A stretch of DNA of 64,000 nucleotides, from assembly GCF_008271805.1 (NCBI RefSeq), contig NZ_VSRY01000015.1:40052-104051 (forward strand). Direction: 5' to 3'. The number at the start of each line of letters is the position of its first letter. Position 1 is the first letter of the stretch. Source of the stretch: Streptomyces sp. TRM49041. GTDB taxonomy: Bacteria; Actinomycetota; Actinomycetes; Streptomycetales; Streptomycetaceae. A model generated the notes under the pieces. That model was not told where the DNA came from and did no database searches. It saw nothing but the letters and a program-made list of their open reading frames with translations. The position numbers and the translations under genes were made by a program. Positions 53,657-63,099 of this stretch are shown in pieces.

Positions 53657-54123
53657 AGCGCCCCACCGGGACGCCGTACCGGCCGCCAGTGCCAGGTGGT
53701 CCACACGGTGCCCGCCTCCCGGTCCTCGTTCAGGACCCCCGGCACCACCTCGACCTCCATGCCCACCGCCAGGTCCGCGACCCGCACGCCTGGCGCGGCC
53801 TGCCCCAGCACCACCATCCGCTCCGCCGCCAGCTCGACCGCCACCAGCGTGTACGGCTCCCAGGACGCACCCGGGTCCGAGACGTACGGCGCGGGCGGCC
53901 GGTACCGCCCGTCGGTGTACGACCACACCCGCCCCCGCTTCGACAGCGGCGCCTCCACCAGCTCACCGCCGCCCGGGCACCCGGGGTTCCGGCAGAGGTC
54001 GTCCTCACGCGGGAAGAACACCGCCGCGCACGCCGAGCACCGCGTCCCCAGCAGCCGGAAGCCGTCGTCACCCCCGCTGTCGGTGAACCATCCCGGAACC
54101 ACCGGCCTGCGCACCCTCGCCAC
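53653..54123 (-). CDS. DUF35 OB-fold / zinc-ribbon partner protein
   Basis: A 156-residue protein with an N-terminal rubredoxin-like zinc ribbon (LLGTRCSACAAVFFPRED, then CRNPGCPG, four Cys) and an OB fold (GRVWSYTDGRYRPPAP, YTLVAVELAAERMVVLGQ). These proteins pair with thiolase-like enzymes to bind acyl-CoA. I chose GTG 54123 because GGGAGGGGAAG lies just upstream. The frame stays open into a 9-bp tandem repeat that would encode an unlikely RQVCQV run. Confidence 0.85.
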   Translation of the reverse strand: MARVRRPVVPGWFTDSGGDDGFRLLGTRCSACAAVFFPREDDLCRNPGCPGGGELVEAPLSKRGRVWSYTDGRYRPPAPYVSDPGASWEPYTLVAVELAAERMVVLGQAAPGVRVADLAVGMEVEVVPGVLNEDREAGTVWTTWHWRPVRRPGGAL

Positions 54124-55069
54124 GGGCTTCCCCTCCCGACGCACCTGACGCACCTGACAGACCTGACGCACCTGACAGACCTGACAGACCTGACGCACCC
54201 GACGGACCTGACGCACCCGACTTAGTTGACGGTCCGTCAGGAGTGTGCCCACCGAGCCCCGCCACCGAACGCCACGCCACCGGGAAGTCGAAGTAGGTGT
54301 CCGGGAAGGTCTCCGGCCTGTACGTGTAGTGCCACCACTCCTCCGGCAGATTCACGAACCCCTCCGCCGCCAGCGCACTCCGCAAGAGGTCCCGGTTCTG
54401 CCGCTGCACCCCCTGAACGCGCGGATCATCGGTGTGCGACAGCGTGTCGAAGCAGTCGAAGCCGGTTCCCATGTCCACGGAGTTGTCGGGGAACCGCTCC
54501 TCCTCCGGCGCCGCGCAGTCCACCAGCGGCTCTCCCGGCACATAGGCCCGCGTCGGGGCGGCGGGCAGCCGTACCAGCGTCACATCGACCGTCGAGCCCC
54601 GGCTGTGCCCGGACTTCTCCGCGATGTACCCGTCCTCGAACAGTCGTGACTTGTCCACCCGCGGATAGAACTCCGCCTTCATCCGCTCGTCCTGGAGATC
54701 CTCCGCCCACCGTACGAAGTGGTCGACGGCCCGCTGCGGCCGGTAGCAGTCGTACACCTTCAGCGAGTAGCCCCGCCGCAGCAGCCGCACCTGCGCCCGG
54801 TGCAGGGCTCTCGCCGCCGGCCGGGTCAGGACGCACACCGGCTGCCGGTACCCGTCCACGGGCTCACCCACGAAGTCGTGTCCCGTCGTGTAGCGCATCT
54901 CCTGAAGGATCGTCGGATCCACCGACCGCAGCGCCACGAACTCCTCCGGCGCCTTCGGCTCGGGATTCGCCGACGCCATGGGCGCGGTGGCGGCGGAGGA
55001 GGAGACGGCGAACAACCCGGCGGCGACGGTGGCGACCACGCCACGCACAAAATCGACACGTCCTGTCAT
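54068..55069 (-). CDS. Secreted VanX-type D-Ala-D-Ala dipeptidase
   Basis: A 333-residue M15-family dipeptidase. The N-terminus has a Sec-type signal (VRGVVATVAAGLFAVSSSAA). Zinc and catalytic residues are in KSGHSRGSTVDVTL (His, Asp) and EEWWHYTY (Glu, His), with the VYDCYRPQRAVDHF substrate-site Arg. VanX proper is cytoplasmic; secreted homologues are thought to act in peptidoglycan recycling. The C-terminal 60 or so residues are a Ser-Gly-Ala/Leu repeat tail encoded by 9-bp tandem repeats, and the gene end overlaps the DUF35 gene start by 56 bp. ATG 55069 is preferred; GTG 55075 is possible. Confidence 0.85.
   Translation of the reverse strand: MTGRVDFVRGVVATVAAGLFAVSSSAATAPMASANPEPKAPEEFVALRSVDPTILQEMRYTTGHDFVGEPVDGYRQPVCVLTRPAARALHRAQVRLLRRGYSLKVYDCYRPQRAVDHFVRWAEDLQDERMKAEFYPRVDKSRLFEDGYIAEKSGHSRGSTVDVTLVRLPAAPTRAYVPGEPLVDCAAPEEERFPDNSVDMGTGFDCFDTLSHTDDPRVQGVQRQNRDLLRSALAAEGFVNLPEEWWHYTYRPETFPDTYFDFPVAWRSVAGLGGHTPDGPSTKSGASGPSGASGLSGLSGASGLSGASGASGGEARGEGAQAGGSGMVHRQRG
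54135..54224. repeat. 9-bp tandem repeat, 10 units
   Basis: Units of CCTGACGCA / CCTGACAGA / CCCGACGGA run without a break. Because 9 bp is three codons, copy-number change would lengthen or shorten the dipeptidase tail in SGA/SGL steps without a frameshift. The array begins 2 bp from the DUF35 ribosome binding site. Confidence 0.88.
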
Positions 55070-55100
55070 GCACACCGTCTATCAGCCGGTCAACGATCGG

Positions 55101-55106
55101 TACAGT
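55101..55106 (+). promoter_or_regulatory. -10 box for a leaderless Nudix transcript
   Basis: TACAGT ends 7 nt before the GTG at 55114 (TANNNT-N7-GTG). No clear -35. It supports this GTG over the one at 55105. Confidence 0.45.
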
Positions 55107-55113
55107 GCGCCTC

Positions 55114-55635
55114 GTGCAGAACACCCATTGCGCCCATTGCGGCGCACCCTACGCCGACCAGGCGGCCCCCTGGCCCCGCACGTGCCCCGGCTGTTCCACC
55201 GTCACCTACCGCAACCCGCTCCCCGTGGCCGTCGCCCTCCTCCCGGCCACCGGCCCCCAGGGCACCGGCCTCGTCGTCATCACCCGCACCATCGACCCGG
55301 GACGCGGCGGTGTAGCGCTTCCCGGAGGGTTCATCGACCACGCGGAGGACTGGCGTGACGCGGTCGTACGCGAACTCCAGGAGGAGACAGGTATCAAGGC
55401 GGCCGCCCACAAGGTACGCCTGGCGGACGCCATGAGCTCACCCGGCGGCCACCTCCTCCTCTTCGGTCTCCTGCCGGAGCGCCCCGCCGCCGAACTGCCC
55501 CCCTCGACCCCCACCGCCGAGACCGCCGGCCACCACACCCTGTACGCGCCCGCCAGCCTCGCCTTCCCCCTGCACACCGAGGCCGTACGCAAATGGTTCG
55601 CGGGGGAGTACGACCAGCCGCGCACCCGAACCTAG
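55114..55635 (+). CDS. Nudix hydrolase with N-terminal zinc ribbon
   Basis: A 173-residue Nudix hydrolase. The N-terminal four-Cys zinc ribbon (CAHCGAPYADQ, RTCPGCSTVTY) resembles that of NADH pyrophosphatases. The Nudix box GGFIDHAEDWRDAVVREL followed by QEETGI matches GX5EX7REUXEEXGU exactly. The SQPWPFP-type NudC signature is absent, so substrate is open (a nucleoside diphosphate derivative). Divergent from the dipeptidase. Confidence 0.88.
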   Translation: MQNTHCAHCGAPYADQAAPWPRTCPGCSTVTYRNPLPVAVALLPATGPQGTGLVVITRTIDPGRGGVALPGGFIDHAEDWRDAVVRELQEETGIKAAAHKVRLADAMSSPGGHLLLFGLLPERPAAELPPSTPTAETAGHHTLYAPASLAFPLHTEAVRKWFAGEYDQPRTRT

Positions 55636-55701
55636 CCCTGCGCGACCCACCCGCTCAGCACCCTCACCGCACCTGGCGACACGTCCCCTTTGCTCGGCCA
55701 C

Positions 55702-58065
55702 TCACCCCAATCCGCGCACCCGCACCCCCTCAGGCCCCACCGTCACCGTCCCCTCGTCCGTCACCCGCTCCACCCGGACCTCGCCGTTCACCCACCGCGT
55801 CACATACCGCTCCACCTCCGTCTGCTCCCACCCGTCACCCACATCCCGTACGACAAGGCCGCCTCCCGACCGGCCCGGCGCGGGTGCCCACGCCTCGAGT
55901 TCCTCCGCCCCGTCCTCACCCCGCACCGGAACCACCGCACCCGCCCGCACCAGCACCGGAACCCGCGCCAGCGGCGCCTCCACCAACACCTGGCCCGGCC
56001 CCTCGTACACCTGCCCCGTCACCATGTCGTACCAGCGACCCCTCGGCAGCCGCACCGCCCGCCGGTCCGTACCCCGCGTCAGCACCGGCGCCACCAGGAG
56101 CGCGTCCCCCAGCAGGAACGCGTCCTCGCAGTCCCGCAGCGCCCGGTCCTCCGGCGCCCCCCACCACAGCGGCCGCACATATGGCGCTCCCGTACGACGG
56201 GCCAGGCGCGCCAGCGTCACGAAGTACGGCCGCAGCCGCTCCCGCTCCTCCAGCGCCGCGCGCGCGTACTCCAGCACCTTCGGCCCGAACTCCCACGGCT
56301 CCCGCCGCCCCGCGTCGATCGCCGCATGCGTACGGAACAACGGCAGCCACGCCCCCAGCTGGAACCACCGCACATAAAGCTCCGGCGACGGAAACCCGTC
56401 GAAACCACCCACATCAGGGCCCGAATACGGCACCCCGCACAGCCCCAGCCCCAGCACCAGCGACAGCGACGCCCGCAGCCCCGGCCACCCCGTCGCCACA
56501 TCCCCCGACCACGTCCCGCCGTAACGCTGCATTCCCGCCCACCCCGCGCGCGAGAACAGGAACGGCCGCTCGTCCGGACGGAGCCGCTGCAGCGCCTCGT
56601 ACCCGGCCCGCGCCATCGCCAGCCCGTACACGTTGTGCGCCTCCCGGTGGTCCCCGCCCCGCCCCTCCAGCGCGTGCCGCGCCGACCGGGGCAGCGTCAT
56701 GTCCCCGAACGGGGCGAACGACACCGGCTCGTTCATGTCGTGCCACACCCCGGCGAACCCCTGCGCGAGCCGCTCCTCGTACAGCCCGCCCCACCACTCC
56801 CGTACCGCCGGGTCCGTGAAGTCCGGGTACACGCACTCACCCGGCCACACCACCCCGCGCACCACCTCGCCCCGTGCGTCCCGTACATACGCCCCACGCG
56901 CCCCCACGCGCGCACCGCCCTCGTACACCGCCCCGCCCGGCTCCGCCTTCACCGCCGGGTCGACGATCGACACCAGCCGCACCCCCTGCTCCCGCAGCTC
57001 CGCCGCGAGCCCCGGCAGATCCGGGAACCGCTCACGGTCCACCGTGAACACCCGGTGCCCGTCGTAGTGGTCGATGTCCAGATGCAGCCCCGACAGCGGA
57101 AGCCCCCGGTCCCGGTACCCGGCCACCACCCGCCGCACCTCCTCGGCGCTGCCGAACCCCCACCGCGCGTGCTGCGGCCCAAGCGCCCACGACGGCGGCA
57201 CCACGGGCGCGCCCGTCAGCTGGGTCCAGCCGTGCAGCACCCGCGCAGGAGTCCCCACCACCACCCAGCAGCGCAGCGGACCCCCGCTCATCCGCACCTC
57301 GCTCAGCCCCGGCCGGTCGTGCCCCGAACCGGCTCCCTCCTCGCCCTCCCGCAGCGAGACCTGCCCCTCCCATGCGTTGTCGTGGAACGCCAGATGCGTC
57401 CCCGCGTCCGCCACCACCCACTGCACCGGCATCGTGATGTACAGCGGATCGGTCCCCGGCCCGAAGGTCCCGCGCGGATCGGTGTTCCACAGCCGGTACA
57501 CCCCGTCGCGCAGCCGCGGCCCCGACGACCGCCCCCCGAGCCCGAAGAACCGCGCGTCCGCCGGCACCTCCGACCGCTGCACCCACCGCGAGGGACCCCC
57601 GCCCACCGGCTCCCACCACCGCGGCGGCAGATCCCGCCGCAGCACCACCCCACCGGGCGTCCGCACCTCCACCGCCCCGTTCCGCGACACCGCGACCGTC
57701 ACCCGCTCGGCCACCACCCGCCAGCCGCCGTCCGTGTCCGGCTCGAGCACCACGCGCGCGTCCGGCTCCGGCACCTCACCCACCAGGGCGTACGACGGAA
57801 ACGGCTCCGCCCCGTCCCACCCCCAGAACACCGCGCCCCCCACCGACACGCACACCCGCAGCTCCGACCGCGCAAACCGGACGATCCCGCCGCCCGGCAG
57901 CGGCTCCACCCCCGCCACAGGACCCGGCACCCGCGCCCGCTCCGGGCCCCGCGGCGGCAGCCCCACGGCGTCCGCACGCCGCTGCCGCCACACCGATCGC
58001 ATGGCCCGCAGCCCCCGCACCCTGCCGAACACCCACACCGAACGCACCAGCTCACGACCGTCCAT
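55702..58065 (-). CDS. Family-31 alpha-glucosidase-like hydrolase
   Basis: A 787-residue GH31 enzyme hydrolysing alpha-glucosidic or alpha-xylosidic bonds with retention. The N-terminal beta sandwich is followed by the barrel with LHLDIDHYDGHRVFTVD, then GVWHDMNEPVSFAPF (nucleophile D443), the acid/base region RYGGTWSGDVATGW, and substrate segment FRTHAAIDAGRREPWEFG. Proximal and distal C-terminal beta domains complete it. There is no signal peptide, so it is probably cytoplasmic. ATG 58065 follows AGGG; GTG 58098 would add 11 residues. Convergent with the Nudix gene. Confidence 0.9.
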   Translation of the reverse strand: MDGRELVRSVWVFGRVRGLRAMRSVWRQRRADAVGLPPRGPERARVPGPVAGVEPLPGGGIVRFARSELRVCVSVGGAVFWGWDGAEPFPSYALVGEVPEPDARVVLEPDTDGGWRVVAERVTVAVSRNGAVEVRTPGGVVLRRDLPPRWWEPVGGGPSRWVQRSEVPADARFFGLGGRSSGPRLRDGVYRLWNTDPRGTFGPGTDPLYITMPVQWVVADAGTHLAFHDNAWEGQVSLREGEEGAGSGHDRPGLSEVRMSGGPLRCWVVVGTPARVLHGWTQLTGAPVVPPSWALGPQHARWGFGSAEEVRRVVAGYRDRGLPLSGLHLDIDHYDGHRVFTVDRERFPDLPGLAAELREQGVRLVSIVDPAVKAEPGGAVYEGGARVGARGAYVRDARGEVVRGVVWPGECVYPDFTDPAVREWWGGLYEERLAQGFAGVWHDMNEPVSFAPFGDMTLPRSARHALEGRGGDHREAHNVYGLAMARAGYEALQRLRPDERPFLFSRAGWAGMQRYGGTWSGDVATGWPGLRASLSLVLGLGLCGVPYSGPDVGGFDGFPSPELYVRWFQLGAWLPLFRTHAAIDAGRREPWEFGPKVLEYARAALEERERLRPYFVTLARLARRTGAPYVRPLWWGAPEDRALRDCEDAFLLGDALLVAPVLTRGTDRRAVRLPRGRWYDMVTGQVYEGPGQVLVEAPLARVPVLVRAGAVVPVRGEDGAEELEAWAPAPGRSGGGLVVRDVGDGWEQTEVERYVTRWVNGEVRVERVTDEGTVTVGPEGVRVRGLG

Positions 58066-58281
58066 GCCGATCACCCTGCCACCCACCAGGGGGCGCACGG
58101 GAGGCGTTCAACGTCCGTTCACCCGTGGTGGCACCACATGTTCAGCAACCCGACCATGGGTGGGGAACCCTGGTGCGAAGGAGCCGCCCATGGCATCGTC
58201 CCTGTCAGCCGCGTCACGCGCACACCCACGCACGTGCGCGGGACACACGCAGATCCGCGTACAGCCAGGGAGCACACCCCC

Positions 58282-60309
58282 ATGACATCGACGTCAGCGA
58301 CAGCGCACTCCGAGCCACCCGAGCCGCTCTGGCAGCCGGACCAGGACCGCATCGCCTCCGCCGCGGTCACCCGCTTCCAGGCATGGGCCGCCGAGCGCCA
58401 CGGAGCCCCCGCGGACGGCGGATACCCGGCACTCCACCGCTGGTCCACCGACCACCTCGACACCTTCTGGCAAGCCGTCACCGAGTGGTTCGACATCCGC
58501 TTCACGACCCCCTACGAGCGCGTCCTCGGCGACCGCGCCATGCCCGGCGCCCAGTGGTTCCCCGGCGCCACCCTCAACTACGCCGAACACGCCCTGCGCG
58601 CCGCCGACCAGCGCCCCGACGCCCCGGCGCTCCTCCACGTCGACGAGACCCACGAGGCCACCCCGGTCACCTGGGCCGAACTCCGCAGTCAGGTCGGCGC
58701 ACTCGCCGTCGAACTCCGCGCCCTCGGCGTACGCCCCGGCGACCGCGTCAGCGGCTACCTGCCCAACATCCCGCAGGCCGTCACCGCCCTCCTCGCGACC
58801 GCAGCCGTCGGCGCCGTCTGGACCTCCTGCGCCCCCGACTTCGGCGCCCGCAGCGTCCTCGACCGCTTCCAGCAGGTCGAACCCGTCGTCCTCTTCACCG
58901 TCGACGGCTACCGCTACGGCGGCAAGGAGCACGACCGCCGCGACACCGTCGCCGAACTCCGCCGCGAACTGCCCACCCTCCGCGCGGTCGTCCACATCCC
59001 GCTCCTGGGCACGGACGCTCCCGAAGGCACCCTCGAATGGGCAGCACTCACCGCCGGCACCGCGACATCGGAAGCGGTGGCCCCCGTCTTCGAACAGGTC
59101 CCCTTCGACCACCCCCTGTGGATCCTGTACTCCTCCGGAACCACCGGACTGCCCAAGGCCATCGTCCAGTCCCAGGGCGGCATCCTCCTCGAGCACCTCA
59201 AGCAGCTCGGCCTCCACTGCGACCTCGGCCCGGACGACCGCTTCTTCTGGTACACGTCCACCGGCTGGATGATGTGGAACTTCCTCGTCTCCGGCCTCCT
59301 CACCGGCACCACGGTCGTCCTTTACGACGGAAGCCCGGGCTATCCCGCCACCGACGCCCAGTGGCGCGTCGCCGAACGCACCGGGGCCACCCTCTACGGC
59401 ACCTCCGCGGCCTACGTCATGGCCTGTCGCAAGGCCGGTGTCCACCCCGCCCGCGACCACGACCTCTCGAAGATCGCCTGCGTCGCCACCACCGGCTCAC
59501 CGCTCCCCCCGGACGGCTTCCGCTGGCTCCACGACGAATTCGCCGAAGCGGGCCACGACCTGTGGATCGCCTCCGTCAGCGGCGGCACCGACGTGTGCAG
59601 CTGCTTCGCCGGAGCCGTCCCCACCCTCCCCGTCCACATCGGCGAACTCCAGGCCCCCTGCCTCGGCACAGACCTCCAGGCATGGGACCCGCACGGCAAG
59701 CCCCTCACCGGCGAAGTCGGCGAACTCGTCGTCACCAACCCCATGCCGTCCATGCCGATCCACTTCTGGAACGACCCCGACGGCAGCCGATACCACGACA
59801 GCTACTTCGACATGTACCCCGGCGTGTGGCGCCACGGCGACTGGATCACCATCACCGACCACGGCTCCGTCGTCATCCACGGCCGCTCCGATTCCACGCT
59901 CAACCGCCAGGGCGTCCGCATGGGCAGCGCCGACATCTACGAAGCCGTCGAGCGCCTGCCCGAAATCAAGGAATCCCTCGTCATCGGCATCGAGGAACCC
60001 GACGGCGGCTACTGGATGCCGCTCTTCGTCCACCTCGCGGAAGGCGCCACCCTCGACGACGACCTGATCAGCCGCGTCAAGCAGACCGTCCGCACCGAAC
60101 TCTCCCCCCGCCACGTCCCCGACGACATCGTCGAAGTCCCGGGCATCCCCCACACCCTCACCGGCAAGCGCATCGAGGTCCCCGTGAAACGCCTCCTCCA
60201 GGGCACCGCCCTCGACAAGGCCGTCAATCCCGGATCCGTCGACAACCTCGACCTTCTCCGTTTCTACGAAACCCTCGGACACCAGCGCGGACAACGCCCC
60301 CGAGCCTGA
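58282..60309 (+). CDS. Acetoacetyl-CoA synthetase
   Basis: ATP-dependent activation of acetoacetate to acetoacetyl-CoA by an ANL-superfamily ligase. The 675-residue protein has the P-loop-like ILYSSGTTGLPKAIVQSQGG (about 281-300), the family-typical WYTSTGWMMWNFLVSGLL, and SVSGGTDVCSCFAGAVPTLP. GVWRHGDWITI and GRSDSTLNRQGVRMGSADIY (adenylate binding) and the C-terminal catalytic Lys in TLTGKRIEVPVKR follow. AGGGAG lies 9 nt before the ATG. The 216-bp region before it (58066-58281) is a divergent promoter region shared with the glucosidase gene; no motif there is convincing. Confidence 0.93.
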   Translation: MTSTSATAHSEPPEPLWQPDQDRIASAAVTRFQAWAAERHGAPADGGYPALHRWSTDHLDTFWQAVTEWFDIRFTTPYERVLGDRAMPGAQWFPGATLNYAEHALRAADQRPDAPALLHVDETHEATPVTWAELRSQVGALAVELRALGVRPGDRVSGYLPNIPQAVTALLATAAVGAVWTSCAPDFGARSVLDRFQQVEPVVLFTVDGYRYGGKEHDRRDTVAELRRELPTLRAVVHIPLLGTDAPEGTLEWAALTAGTATSEAVAPVFEQVPFDHPLWILYSSGTTGLPKAIVQSQGGILLEHLKQLGLHCDLGPDDRFFWYTSTGWMMWNFLVSGLLTGTTVVLYDGSPGYPATDAQWRVAERTGATLYGTSAAYVMACRKAGVHPARDHDLSKIACVATTGSPLPPDGFRWLHDEFAEAGHDLWIASVSGGTDVCSCFAGAVPTLPVHIGELQAPCLGTDLQAWDPHGKPLTGEVGELVVTNPMPSMPIHFWNDPDGSRYHDSYFDMYPGVWRHGDWITITDHGSVVIHGRSDSTLNRQGVRMGSADIYEAVERLPEIKESLVIGIEEPDGGYWMPLFVHLAEGATLDDDLISRVKQTVRTELSPRHVPDDIVEVPGIPHTLTGKRIEVPVKRLLQGTALDKAVNPGSVDNLDLLRFYETLGHQRGQRPRA

Positions 60310-60384
60310 CCGACCGACCCCGCTGTCAGTCCCCCCGATTACGCTGAGTAAGTATTGATAAACAGCTGATCACCAGGGGGACTC

Positions 60385-61278
60385 ATGGCGCACACCAGGA
60401 ACACGGCATCCCTGCGGCGGGCGCTGCGCCGCGAAGTACCGAGCACCGTCGGCCTCCTCGCCGACGAACAGGACTTCGCGGCCATGCGCCGCTACCGCTC
60501 CTTCACCTTCGACGACCACACCCGCTACCTCCACGAGACCGAGCGCCTCCTCAGGACCCTCGCCGCCGGCGGAGCCCACACCACCGTCGCCCTGTTCGAC
60601 CCCGAGGACTACGCCGCGTACTGCGTCGAAACCGGCCTCGACCCCGACACCCCGGCCAGCCGCAGCCGCTACACCGCCGAGATCGCGGCAACCGGCGCCC
60701 GCGTCGCCTACACCGGACAGCCCATCGCGGACCTTGTCCCCCTCCTCATCGACACAGCTGTCCGCCACGCCACCCGTGAGTACGCCACGATGCTCCTCGC
60801 CGAGGCCGGCCAGTGCGCCGACTGCGGGCAGGACATCGGCCGCGCCGCCTTCGACCAGGCATCCCGCGCCGTCCTCCACCTCCTCGACCGGGCAGGACCA
60901 GGTGCGCACCACCTCGTGTGCAGCATCCCCGCCGCCGACCAGCACCTCCTCGCCGTCCTCCACACCGACCGCACGGAGACCGGCCCCGCCCGCATCGACT
61001 CCGCCGAAGGCGCCGAGTTCGTCACCGTCCTCGCCGCGGGCATCGCCCGCGCCACCCCCGGCGGACTCGTCCTGCGCACCAGCACCACCGGCACCCCAGA
61101 CCGCCTCCACGGCTGGCGCCTGGACAACGGCCGGCTCGTCCCCCTCACCGAGGCCGAGGTCTTCAACGCCTACTGCACCGACTCAGACACCGGCGAACCC
61201 CTCCCGCCCGAACCAGGCGTCGAATACCGAGCGGGCTACGACCTCGCCCCCGACGACGGCCGCCCCACCCACCACTAG
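60385..61278 (+). CDS. Conserved hypothetical protein, 297 residues
   Basis: Not recognised. The N-terminal part (RYRSFTFDDHTRYLHETERL, TTVALFDPEDYAAYC) is followed by a helical region with a CxxC pair (AGQCADCGQDIGRAAF) and a beta-rich end (HLLAVLHTDRTETG, GLVLRTSTTGTPD). No signal peptide or membrane segment. CCAGGGGG stands before the ATG. Immediately upstream is an unusually AT-rich run (about 60345-60372). Lies alone between acetoacetyl-CoA synthetase and the PTS genes. Confidence 0.7.
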   Translation: MAHTRNTASLRRALRREVPSTVGLLADEQDFAAMRRYRSFTFDDHTRYLHETERLLRTLAAGGAHTTVALFDPEDYAAYCVETGLDPDTPASRSRYTAEIAATGARVAYTGQPIADLVPLLIDTAVRHATREYATMLLAEAGQCADCGQDIGRAAFDQASRAVLHLLDRAGPGAHHLVCSIPAADQHLLAVLHTDRTETGPARIDSAEGAEFVTVLAAGIARATPGGLVLRTSTTGTPDRLHGWRLDNGRLVPLTEAEVFNAYCTDSDTGEPLPPEPGVEYRAGYDLAPDDGRPTHH

Positions 61279-61293
61279 CCGCAGGAAAAGGAG

Positions 61294-61324
61294 AGGGGCC
61301 CTCCCGTAGCACGGGAAGGCCCCT
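61294..61324. terminator. Bidirectional terminator hairpin
   Basis: AGGGGCC-C-TCCCGT (61294-61307) pairs with ACGGGA-A-GGCCCCT (61311-61324) around a 3-nt loop, with a single C/A mismatch. It sits between the convergent hypothetical gene and ptsI, 21 bp from the ptsI stop. Confidence 0.82.
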
Positions 61325-61345
61325 GGAACCCCTCAACCCACCGGC

Positions 61346-63016
61346 TCACTCTCCGGAGAGCACCGCCTGCGCGGCGAGCCGTGCCTCCTCCGCCGAATCG
61401 GCCGCCCGCGCCGCGGCGGCGGCCCGCTCGCACTGCGCGAGCGTGTACTTCGCCAGCGTCGTCCGCACATAGGGAATCGACGCGGCACCCATCGACAGGG
61501 AGGTGACACCCAGACCCGTCAGCACACACGCCAGCAGCGGATCGGAGGCGGCCTCGCCACACACACCGCAGCTCTTGCCCTCGGCCCGCGCGGCCTCGGC
61601 CGACAGCGCGACCAGGTCCAGCAGCGCCGGCTGCCACGGGTCCTGCAGCCGCGACACCGCACCCACCTGCCGGTCCGCGGCGAACGTGTACTGCGCCAGG
61701 TCGTTCGTGCCCAGCGACAGGAACTCGACCTCCTGCAGGATCGAACGCGCCCGCAGAGCGGCCGACGGGATCTCCACCATCGCGCCGAACTTCGCCCGCA
61801 GCCCCGCCTCACGGCACGCGTCCGCGAACGCCCTCGCGTCCGTGCGGTCCGCCACCATCGGCGCCATGACCTCGAGGTACACGGGCAGCGCCTCGGCCGC
61901 CTTCGCCAGCGCCGTCAGCTGCGTCCGCAGTACCTCCGGGTGGTCCAGCAGCGTCCGCAGACCCCGCACACCCAGCGCCGGGTTGGGCTCGTCGCCGGGC
62001 GTCAGGAAGTCCAGCGGCTTGTCCGCGCCCGCGTCCAGCACACGCACGACGACCCGACCCTCCGGGAACGCCTCCAGCACCTTCCGGTACGCCTCGACCT
62101 GCTTCTCCTCCGACGGCGCCCGCTGGCTGTCGTCCAGGAACAGGAACTCCGTACGGAACAGACCGACACCCTCGGCCCCGGCCTCCAGCGCGGCCGGCAC
62201 ATCCGCGGGGCCACCGATATTCGCCAGCAGCGGCATCTTGTGCCCGTCCGACGTGGCACCCGGCCCGGTCGACGCCGCCAGCGCGGCCTTCCGCGCCGCC
62301 GCGGCCAGCTCCATCTCGGCACGCTTCTCGTCGCTCGGGTCGACGAAGATGTCACCCGTGCTGCCGTCCACGGCGATCACGGTGCCCTCGGCCAGCTCGC
62401 AGGCCCCCGGCAGGGCCACCACGGCCGGCACACCCAGCGCCCGCGCCAGAATCGCGCTGTGACTGGTGGGCCCGCCCTCCTCGGTCACGAACCCGAGAAC
62501 CAGCGCCGGGTCCAGCAGCGCCGTGTCCGCGGGCGCCAGATCCCGCGCGATCAGCACATACGGCTCGTCGCTGTCCGGCACACCCGGCATCGGCACACCC
62601 AGCAGCCGCGCCACGATACGGTTCCGCACGTCATCCAGGTCCGCGACCCGCCCGGCCAGGTACTCACCGGCACCCGCCAGAAGCGCCCGGTACGCGGCGA
62701 ACGCGTCGTACACGGCCCGCTCGGCGGTCGAGCCGACGGCGACACGACGGTCCACATCGGCCATCAGCTCGGGGTCCTGCGCCATCATGGCCTGCGCCTC
62801 GAGCACGTGCTGGGCCTCACCACCGGCGAGGTTGCCCCGCGCTATGAGATCGGCGGCCACCGCCTCGACGGCCTTGCGGGCGCGCCCCTGCTCACGCTCC
62901 GCCTCATCCGCGGGGATCTGCTTGGCCGGCGGCTCCAGGACCGCCGTACCCATGTGCCGTACCTCGCCGATCGCCACCCCGTGGCTCACACCGACGCCGC
63001 GCAGCGTTGTCTCCAT
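61346..63016 (-). CDS. ptsI: PTS Enzyme I
   Basis: Phosphoenolpyruvate-protein phosphotransferase, which passes phosphate from PEP to HPr for all PTS sugars, including N-acetylglucosamine. At 556 residues it is full length. The phospho-His is H186 in GGPTSHSAILARALG. The PEP-site motifs are GLFRTEFLFLDDSQRAPSEE, FLSLGTNDLAQYT, and the catalytic-Cys loop KSCGVCGEAASDPLL. ATG 63016 has GGAG 10 nt upstream; the GTG two codons earlier is less well spaced. It follows crr by 83 bp in one operon. Confidence 0.95.
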   Translation of the reverse strand: METTLRGVGVSHGVAIGEVRHMGTAVLEPPAKQIPADEAEREQGRARKAVEAVAADLIARGNLAGGEAQHVLEAQAMMAQDPELMADVDRRVAVGSTAERAVYDAFAAYRALLAGAGEYLAGRVADLDDVRNRIVARLLGVPMPGVPDSDEPYVLIARDLAPADTALLDPALVLGFVTEEGGPTSHSAILARALGVPAVVALPGACELAEGTVIAVDGSTGDIFVDPSDEKRAEMELAAAARKAALAASTGPGATSDGHKMPLLANIGGPADVPAALEAGAEGVGLFRTEFLFLDDSQRAPSEEKQVEAYRKVLEAFPEGRVVVRVLDAGADKPLDFLTPGDEPNPALGVRGLRTLLDHPEVLRTQLTALAKAAEALPVYLEVMAPMVADRTDARAFADACREAGLRAKFGAMVEIPSAALRARSILQEVEFLSLGTNDLAQYTFAADRQVGAVSRLQDPWQPALLDLVALSAEAARAEGKSCGVCGEAASDPLLACVLTGLGVTSLSMGAASIPYVRTTLAKYTLAQCERAAAAARAADSAEEARLAAQAVLSGE

Positions 63017-63099
63017 CTTCACCCGTCTCCGATCGAGCGGCGGTCCCGCCGCCGCGTAGGAACTTGCCGTTCAGTGCCGCCGTACGGACGGCGGTGACA

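Noticed and set aside
54124..54252. N-terminal extension of the DUF35 protein through the 9-bp repeats
   Set aside because: It would give an Arg/Val/Cys repeat run unlike the family; the GTG at 54123 has a strong ribosome site. The repeats are explained as the dipeptidase tail.
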